A DNA stretch of 64,000 nucleotides from contig CAWEYT010000002.1 in NCBI GenBank assembly GCA_963813375.1, positions 62,001 to 126,000 on the forward strand, written 5' to 3'. Shown here one piece after another: positions 61,374-64,000 of this stretch. The stretch's first letter is position 1; each line of letters begins with the position of its first letter. Source of the stretch: DASTFY01 sp963813375 (GTDB taxonomy: Bacteria; Actinomycetota; Acidimicrobiia; Acidimicrobiales; Ilumatobacteraceae). The notes beneath the pieces were generated by a model. The model was not told where the DNA came from. It saw nothing but the letters and a program-made list of their open reading frames with translations, and ran no database searches. Both the position numbers and the translations under genes were made by a program.

Positions 61374-61414
61374 TGTCACGGTTGGGCGCTTCGGCGGACA
61401 CCGGACGTGACACG
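61374..61414. promoter_or_regulatory. 8-bp inverted repeat upstream of tRNA-Val and the VOC gene
   Basis: GTGTCACG (61374-61381) faces CGTGACAC (61407-61414) across 25 bases in the 187-base gap between two divergent transcripts. The spacing suits a dimeric repressor or an RNA stem; no regulator can be named. Confidence 0.35.
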
Positions 61415-61481
61415 GCCGACAGATCGCGGGTGCGATCACCAGATTCGCCCGACGGTCCGCGCCGCGGGCACGATCACCCCC

Positions 61482-62297
61482 GTGAGCGACACGAACGGCA
61501 TCGGCGCGGTGCTCGACCACGTGGCCGTGGCGGCCGAGCGGGCGGACGACCTGTGGCCGCGCTACGCCGGTGAGCTCGGCGGCGAGTGGCTCGGCGGCGG
61601 CGAGACCGCGGGCTTCTACTCGGCGCAGGTCGTCTACGCCAACGGCATGAAGCTCGAGGGCCTCGAGCCGCGGCGGGTCGAGGAGAACGACTTCCTGCGC
61701 CGCTTTCTCGACCGCACCGGGCCCGGGCCACACCACCTGACGTTCAAGGTCCCGGACCTCGAGGCAGCTATCGCCGCCACTGAGGCAGCCGGCTTCCCGC
61801 TGGTGGGGGTGAACCTCGACGATCCCCGCTGGATGGAGGCCTTCGTGCACCCCAAGGCGGCGTGCGGGATCGTCGTGCAGCTCGCGCAGTCCGACGGGGA
61901 ATGGGAGCACGAACCCCGCCCGGACGACCTGCCGATGCCACGCACCGATCGCCCTGCCCGGCTCGACCACGTGGCCCATGCTGTGTCCGACCCCGGTCGG
62001 GCGCGTCAGCTCTTCCAGGACCTCCTGGGCGGGGTCCCGCTGGCCGACGAGGATGACGGCGGGCGGGCTTGGGTGGATCTCGGCTGGTCGAGCGGAGGTG
62101 TGGTGCGGCTGCTGACGCCGATCGCGGCCGGCCCGCTCCGGGACTGGATCGGCGATCGGCCGGGCCGGCTCCACCACCTCGCGTTCACCACCCTGCGTCC
62201 CGAGGAGCTGGTGGGCGCCGTCCCGGCGGGGGACGGAACGGTCGAGGTGCCTCCCGAGGCCAACCTCGGCGTCCGGCTCGTGGTCAGTCCCGGCTGA
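61482..62297 (+). CDS. VOC (glyoxalase-fold) superfamily protein, two domains
   Basis: 271 residues with two VOC modules: 'LDHVAVAAERADDLWPRYAGELGGEW' then 'HHLTFKVPDLEAAIA', and 'LDHVAHAVSDPGRARQLFQDLLGG' then 'HHLAFTTLRPEELVGA'. The His/Glu metal positions of the fold are partly present in each. Members include epimerases, dioxygenases and resistance proteins; none is indicated. Its last 14 bases overlap the DnaJ gene on the other strand. Confidence 0.75.
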   Translation: MSDTNGIGAVLDHVAVAAERADDLWPRYAGELGGEWLGGGETAGFYSAQVVYANGMKLEGLEPRRVEENDFLRRFLDRTGPGPHHLTFKVPDLEAAIAATEAAGFPLVGVNLDDPRWMEAFVHPKAACGIVVQLAQSDGEWEHEPRPDDLPMPRTDRPARLDHVAHAVSDPGRARQLFQDLLGGVPLADEDDGGRAWVDLGWSSGGVVRLLTPIAAGPLRDWIGDRPGRLHHLAFTTLRPEELVGAVPAGDGTVEVPPEANLGVRLVVSPG

Positions 62298-62877
62298 TGC
62301 AGACCAGGCGGACACCGTCCAGGCTGTAGAAGCCTTCGGTCCCGAGCGGGCACGGCGCGTGGGCGGCGACGATGGCTTCCGTCACGCCGACGTGCGGTCC
62401 GCCACAGCTCGTCTCGACGGCACGCGCCTGGGCATCGAGCACGACGCACGAGCCGATGCCGACCACGCCGTCCACGCTCTCCCCGGGCACGGTCGTGCCG
62501 GACCCACCGCCCAACCCTCCTCGGGCATACGCGGTGAAGAGGAAGATGCCGCCGAGCACCGCCAACACGAGCGCCCACGGCAGGGCGACGGCGAAGAACG
62601 AGCGGCCCTCGTCCCTGTCGTCGCGTTCGGTCGGCGGTGCCGGTCGCACCGTCGCGGCCGGCGCACCGACGACGACCGCGGGTGGCCGCAGTGAGGCGTC
62701 GTAGTTCGCCCGGCGACCCGGATCGCCGAGCACCCGCCACGCCTCGTTGACGGCCGCCATGGCGGCCTCGGAGCCCGGCCCGCCCCGGTCAGGGTGGACA
62801 CGCTGGGCCAGGCGCCGGTAGGCGGCGCGTATCTCCGCCTGGCTGGCACCCGGACCGACCCCGAGACGCTCGTACAA
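62284..62877 (-). CDS. J-domain membrane protein
   Basis: 197 residues: a J-domain (about 2-60) with the HPD tripeptide in 'AQRVHPDRGGPGSEAAM', one membrane helix (about 95-118) and a short extracytoplasmic tail with three or four cysteines that may form disulfides ('GSCVVLD', 'VETSCGG', 'HAPCPLG', 'LVCISRD'). It would recruit an Hsp70 at the membrane. The start is a TTG at 62877, since no better start precedes the first helix. Confidence 0.78.
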   Translation of the reverse strand: MYERLGVGPGASQAEIRAAYRRLAQRVHPDRGGPGSEAAMAAVNEAWRVLGDPGRRANYDASLRPPAVVVGAPAATVRPAPPTERDDRDEGRSFFAVALPWALVLAVLGGIFLFTAYARGGLGGGSGTTVPGESVDGVVGIGSCVVLDAQARAVETSCGGPHVGVTEAIVAAHAPCPLGTEGFYSLDGVRLVCISRD

Positions 62878-62920
62878 CGTGGCGATGCCGGGACCGTAGA
62901 CCGGCCGCTGGCCCCGATGC

Positions 62921-63532
62921 TCAGAGCGGCACCGGCCCGCCGGCCCGCCAGTACTCCCCCGCGGCGCGGTCGAGGAACTCCTCGTCGACCAGGTAGCGGC
63001 GCAGGGCGGCGGTGTCCGGGTGCCAACGCCCCAGCATGAGGTTGACCATCGACTCGCTGTAGCGGCGGCCGGGCTCGAACTCCTGAGCCAGGAGCTCGAG
63101 GACGACGAGGCGCTTCGACCGGCTGCTCGGGATCGACACCAGCCGTCCGTCCCGAACGAACCTGCTCAGGACCAGTGTGGCTTCGTCGGTCAGCCCGACG
63201 GGCCCTGCCGGTCCGGCCCTCCCTGCGGACTCGCCACGCTCCCGACCGGCACCCTGATCGGTTCGCGCCGCGGCGGCGAACGCCTGCTCCAGGAGCACGA
63301 GCGTGCCGTCGCTCGACCGCTCGACGAGCCCCGCGTCCTCGAGGCGGGCAAGGGCCCGGCCGGCGCGGGCCAGCGTGAGTGACGAGGCCGCCACCACCGC
63401 CTCGGTGTCGACCGCGCCGAGTACCAGCGCGGCCACGACGCGTCGCCGGTCGTCATCGGCCAGGAGCCCGACGAGCTTGCCGGCGTCGAGCGGCGGGAAG
63501 GCGGGCGAGGGCACCGCCGGCGGGTCTTCCAC
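62921..63532 (-). CDS. DUF2087-domain protein with winged-helix-like N-terminus
   Basis: 203 residues. Residues ~15-85 look like a winged helix ('KLVGLLADDDRRRVVAALVL', 'ARAGRALARLEDAGLVE'); the end carries the DUF2087 block 'SKRLVVLELLAQEFEPGRRYSESMVN' and 'DTAALRRYLVDEEFLDR'. Such proteins are often annotated as transcriptional regulators. Target unknown. Confidence 0.7.
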   Translation of the reverse strand: MEDPPAVPSPAFPPLDAGKLVGLLADDDRRRVVAALVLGAVDTEAVVAASSLTLARAGRALARLEDAGLVERSSDGTLVLLEQAFAAAARTDQGAGRERGESAGRAGPAGPVGLTDEATLVLSRFVRDGRLVSIPSSRSKRLVVLELLAQEFEPGRRYSESMVNLMLGRWHPDTAALRRYLVDEEFLDRAAGEYWRAGGPVPL

Positions 63533-63544
63533 CCGGCTGCCCGC

Positions 63545-64000
63545 TCAGTAGCCGAGCTCGGGCTCCACCGGCCCGAGCAACTCCTCGCCCTCGGCGAAGC
63601 GGCGGACGTTGGCGGTGATGCGGGCGGCCAGCAGCGGCTTCGCCATCTCGGGGGTGTTGCCGACGTGCGGCGTGACGAGGCAGTTCGGCAGGCTGAAGAG
63701 CGGATGGCCCGGCGGGAGGGGCTCGGGGTCCGTGACGTCGAGACCCGCTCCCCCGATGGTGCCCGAACGCAGCGCGACGACGAGGTCGTCCGTCACGACG
63801 TGGGCACCGCGCGCCACGTTGATGAGCCAGGCGTGGCGCTCCATCAAGGACAGCTCGTCGGCGCTGATGATCCCGCTCGTCTCGGGCGTGAGCGCGAGCG
63901 CGAGGAACACGGCGTCGGCACCGGAGAGGGCGTCGTAGTACCGGTCGGCCTCGAGCACGTCGTCGGCGCCGTCCATCGGTTGCACCCGGTTGCGGACCAC
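63545..64000 (-). CDS. D-2-hydroxyacid dehydrogenase, C-terminal part (cut by right edge)
   Basis: The last ~151 residues of a NAD-dependent D-2-hydroxyacid dehydrogenase: catalytic Arg in VARGAHV, Glu in 'DVTDPEPLPPGHPLF' and His in 'VTPHVGNTPEM'. These residues act on the 2-oxo/2-hydroxy group. The cofactor-binding glycine loop and N-terminus lie beyond the window. Glyoxylate, hydroxypyruvate or phosphoglycerate reductases all remain possible. Confidence 0.88.
   Translation of the reverse strand: MVRNRVQPMDGADDVLEADRYYDALSGADAVFLALALTPETSGIISADELSLMERHAWLINVARGAHVVTDDLVVALRSGTIGGAGLDVTDPEPLPPGHPLFSLPNCLVTPHVGNTPEMAKPLLAARITANVRRFAEGEELLGPVEPELGY

Noticed and set aside
1..64000. Mobile elements, prophage, CRISPR array or replication origin
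   Set aside because: No transposase, integrase, phage structural gene, Cas gene, regular spacer repeats or DnaA-box cluster were found; the genes are ordinary chromosomal ones.

Overview
The window comes from a high-GC, Gram-positive-type actinobacterium. Evidence: mycothiol synthase (mshD), a DUF3499 protein, CsoR copper control, F420-type oxidoreductase folds, many GTG starts and four-base overlaps between genes. The gene set (DUF6285 with an ACAD10-type phosphotransferase, a combined his/trp cluster with its own trpF) looks closest to Acidimicrobiia, but that placement is inference. No phage, transposon, CRISPR array or replication origin is visible. Coding density is very high and no gap between genes exceeds about 220 bases.

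Layout. 1-3.2 kb: end of a septum-formation-type protein, then a copper efflux operon (csoR, a small membrane protein, copA) with its operator. 3.3-9 kb: an HtrA-like protease and a membrane molybdenum oxidoreductase (Fe-S/NrfD subunit plus catalytic subunit). 9.2-14.9 kb: cupin, polysaccharide deacetylase, tiny LPATG protein, family 2 glycosyltransferase, acyl-CoA ligase, phosphoesterase, cyclic-nucleotide-binding protein. 14.9-21.9 kb: a metzincin-like protein with a partner, a ferritin-like protein, a potassium channel, a DUF6766 protein, tRNA-Leu, and two DUF202 proteins. 22.1-26.4 kb: the fatty-acid synthesis operon fabD-fabH-fabG-acpP-fabF. 26.5-29.7 kb: lipoprotein, FabZ-like dehydratase, peroxiredoxin, fasciclin lipoprotein. 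29.8-34.5 kb: trpC-trpB2-trpF-trpB-trpA. 34.6-36.7 kb: a two-component system. 36.9-45.1 kb: hisD-hisC-hisB-hisH-hisA-hisF-groES-like-hisI-trpE-ygfZ. 45.1-54.9 kb: a candidate small RNA, nth, mshD, rlmN, a phosphotransferase pair, a cell-wall peptidase, an ABC ATPase and several small proteins. 55-59.3 kb: a potABCD polyamine importer. 59.5-64 kb: flavin and F420 enzymes, a 48-residue zinc finger, tRNA-Val, a VOC protein, DnaJ and DUF2087 proteins, and a dehydrogenase cut by the right edge.

How the genes work together. The trp and his genes overlap by 1-4 bases and read as two translationally coupled units; hisG, hisE, trpG and trpD are not here and must lie elsewhere. HisA and TrpF are separate proteins, unlike the bifunctional PriA of streptomycetes and mycobacteria. 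The fab operon makes malonyl-ACP, starts, reduces and elongates chains; a FabZ-like dehydratase lies nearby on the other strand.

A cross-cutting caution: about twenty single-base frame disruptions interrupt otherwise well-conserved genes, including housekeeping ones (fabF, hisB, trpE, rlmN). Most are one extra base, and several are closely compensated by the opposite error. They look like uncorrected sequencing indels rather than decay. I annotate each affected gene as one locus and state where the frame changes.
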